From Acidaminococcus intestini DSM 21505 (GTDB lineage: Bacteria > Bacillota > Negativicutes > Acidaminococcales > Acidaminococcaceae), in the NCBI RefSeq assembly GCF_000425045.1, contig NZ_AULA01000020.1, positions 1 to 43,432 of the forward strand: DNA of 43,432 bases, in the 5' to 3' direction. The position numbers and the translations under genes are program-made. Below, piece by piece: positions 42,329 to 43,432 of the stretch (position 1 is its first letter; each line of letters begins with the position of its first letter). The notes below the pieces were generated by a model. The model was not told the origin of the DNA. It searched no databases and saw only the letters and a program-made list of their open reading frames with translations.

Positions 42329-43219
42329 TTACATCATCTTAAGGATAGCGCCGCAGATCATGCCGGCAAAATTCCCAACAGCAGCCCCTAAGACGCCCAT
42401 AAGGACCCCAATGCCTGCATAGGAGGCATCATAGGCAGAAGCCACAATCGGAGCAGAAGCCGCCCCGCCAATATTAGCAAGGGATGCTGTAGAGACCATG
42501 CACAGATCCCAATGAAAAAGTTTTGACAAAAAGAACATAAGGATCACATGAACGGCTAGGATAAAGAACCCATAGACCACCCACATAGGAGCTGCCAGAA
42601 GATCCGTTACAGAAGCCGTCGAAGCAAGAAGGGAAACAACTGCATACAGATAAACGCTGGAAAGTTCCTCTACAGCCGGCACCTTGCCAAGAGGCGTCAT
42701 GGCGCAGACAAGGCCCAGGACCGTTACAAAAAGGGTCGTCATGGACCCTTTATCGAACATCGCAAGACCAACATCCCTAAGTGCCCCGTTGAGGGAAGCC
42801 CCTACATATTGGGAAATGGCAGAGACAATAAGGGAAAGTCCAATGAGGAAGATCCAGTCCGCACCGCCAGCCTGTTTCTTTTCCTTTGCCACTTCCGCCG
42901 CAGCGGCATCGGCTACAGCCTGAAGCTTTGACGTATCGGCCTTTACAGCATTGTTCCACTTGGAAGCATAGCGGACCATGAGCAGCAGCAAGGCAATCCA
43001 AACGGAATAGCAGACCGTATCAAGGGCGAGTGCGCAGCTGTAAGCGCCGGCGTCTACGGGAAGGGCAGCCTGCATGGCTGCCATATTGGCAGAACCGCCA
43101 ACCCAAGAGGCATACAGGGCAGCTACAGCACCCCACGTGTCACTGCCAAGAGAGCCCTTGAAAATGGGGTACCCAACAATAAACCCGACAAAAAGCGTGA
43201 GGGAGCAGCCAAGAAAGAT
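42329..43219 (-). pseudogene. DUF819 family membrane protein, 5' end removed by IS
   Basis: The readable frame extends 45 codons beyond the internal ATG at 43084, up to the exact edge of the insertion sequence at 43220, then meets a stop inside the IS tip. About 296 codons survive, against roughly 380-400 in the family, so the N-terminal quarter and start are lost. Family signature ASWVGGSANMAAM lies right at the broken 5' side, and some 7-8 membrane helices follow. DUF819 (YjcL-like) proteins are multi-pass membrane proteins of unknown function. Expression from the internal ATG is unlikely, as no clear ribosome-binding site is seen. Confidence 0.9.
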
Positions 43220-43432
43220 GGTTCTATAATTTATTTTGGGGCGCTAAAGTGACCGTCCAGATGCGTGTCCTCTCAGCGCCTACTTTTTTTTCAATAAAAA
43301 AATAGGCATATGCACTCAAATCCTCTACAATTAAAGAGATCAAACAATAAAGAAAGTGAGTTGAATACATATGCCTTCTCTAGATTATATCGAAAAATTA
43401 ACAGGAATTAAAGAGGAATGGATTCAAAATTT
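43220..43432 (+). mobile_element. ISL3-like insertion sequence, right copy, cut by window edge
   Basis: Begins with GGTTCTATAATTTATTTTGG at 43220, the same tip as the left copy, and agrees with it at all but one of 213 bases. The transposase start is at 43371. It interrupts the DUF819 gene. The far end and target duplication are outside the window. Confidence 0.85.
43371..43432 (+). CDS. Transposase, ISL3-like, first 20 codons only
   Basis: ATG at 43371 opens the same reading frame as the left copy (MPSLDYIEKLTG...) and runs off the window after about 20 codons. Identity to the left copy is the sole basis; the zinc-ribbon part is beyond the edge. Confidence 0.7.
   Translation, partial: MPSLDYIEKLTGIKEEWIQN

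Overview
The window looks like a chromosomal stretch from an anaerobic Negativicute, most like Acidaminococcus or a close relative (inference). The pointers are strong AGGAGG-type ribosome-binding sites, acyl-CoA dehydrogenases, a flavodiiron protein, feoAAB with a tiny Cys-rich partner, ATP-type PEP carboxykinase, a ~630-residue glutamine synthetase and many transporters for organic acids. It is core genome (ligA, pcrA, map, tsaBDE, pckA). I see no rRNA, tRNA, CRISPR array or prophage. The two edges of the window lie inside two near-identical, oppositely oriented copies of an ISL3-like insertion sequence. The right copy has cut the 5' end off a DUF819 membrane-protein gene.

Layout. 1-332: IS copy, transposase pointing out of the window. 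333-8171: loosely packed catabolic and transport genes: OFA-type MFS carrier, C_GCAxxG_C_C protein, LarA-like racemase, FAH-family enzyme, L-2-hydroxyacid dehydrogenase, and a CstA-type transporter behind an AT-rich promoter region. 8251-19988: exonuclease, AEC carrier, pcrA-ligA, a TtcA-like tRNA sulfurtransferase with an NCS2 purine permease, a nitroreductase, map and a DUF368 membrane protein. 20057-22995: iron-uptake operon feoA-feoA-feoB plus a 51-residue Cys-rich membrane protein, behind an inverted-repeat operator. 23046-26683: the most unusual locus, a three-part acyl-CoA dehydrogenase/EtfA/rubredoxin fusion followed by the flavodiiron protein FprA, preceded by palindromes and a near-consensus promoter. 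26992-31893: iron-dependent alcohol dehydrogenase, then an exopolysaccharide operon (initiating glycosyl-phosphate transferase, galU, ugd). 32003-34616: tsaE-tsaB-rimI-tsaD. 34753-41160: pckA, a glutaredoxin-like protein, a second acyl-CoA dehydrogenase, a hotdog thioesterase, a secreted 3D-domain protein and a long glutamine synthetase. 41476-43219: a cytosolic class-A-beta-lactamase-like hydrolase and the broken DUF819 gene.

How it fits together. The fusion enzyme plus FprA encode an apparently complete electron path: acyl-CoA to FAD (dehydrogenase), to FAD (EtfA domain II), to rubredoxin Fe, to FMN/di-iron (FprA), to O2 or NO. It sits directly after ferrous-iron uptake, which would suit an iron-rich oxygen-defence module in a fermenting anaerobe. 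All genes end in conventional hairpin terminators, many shared by convergent neighbours, so transcription units can be read fairly directly. All assignments rest on reading motifs and protein sequence; no database search was run.
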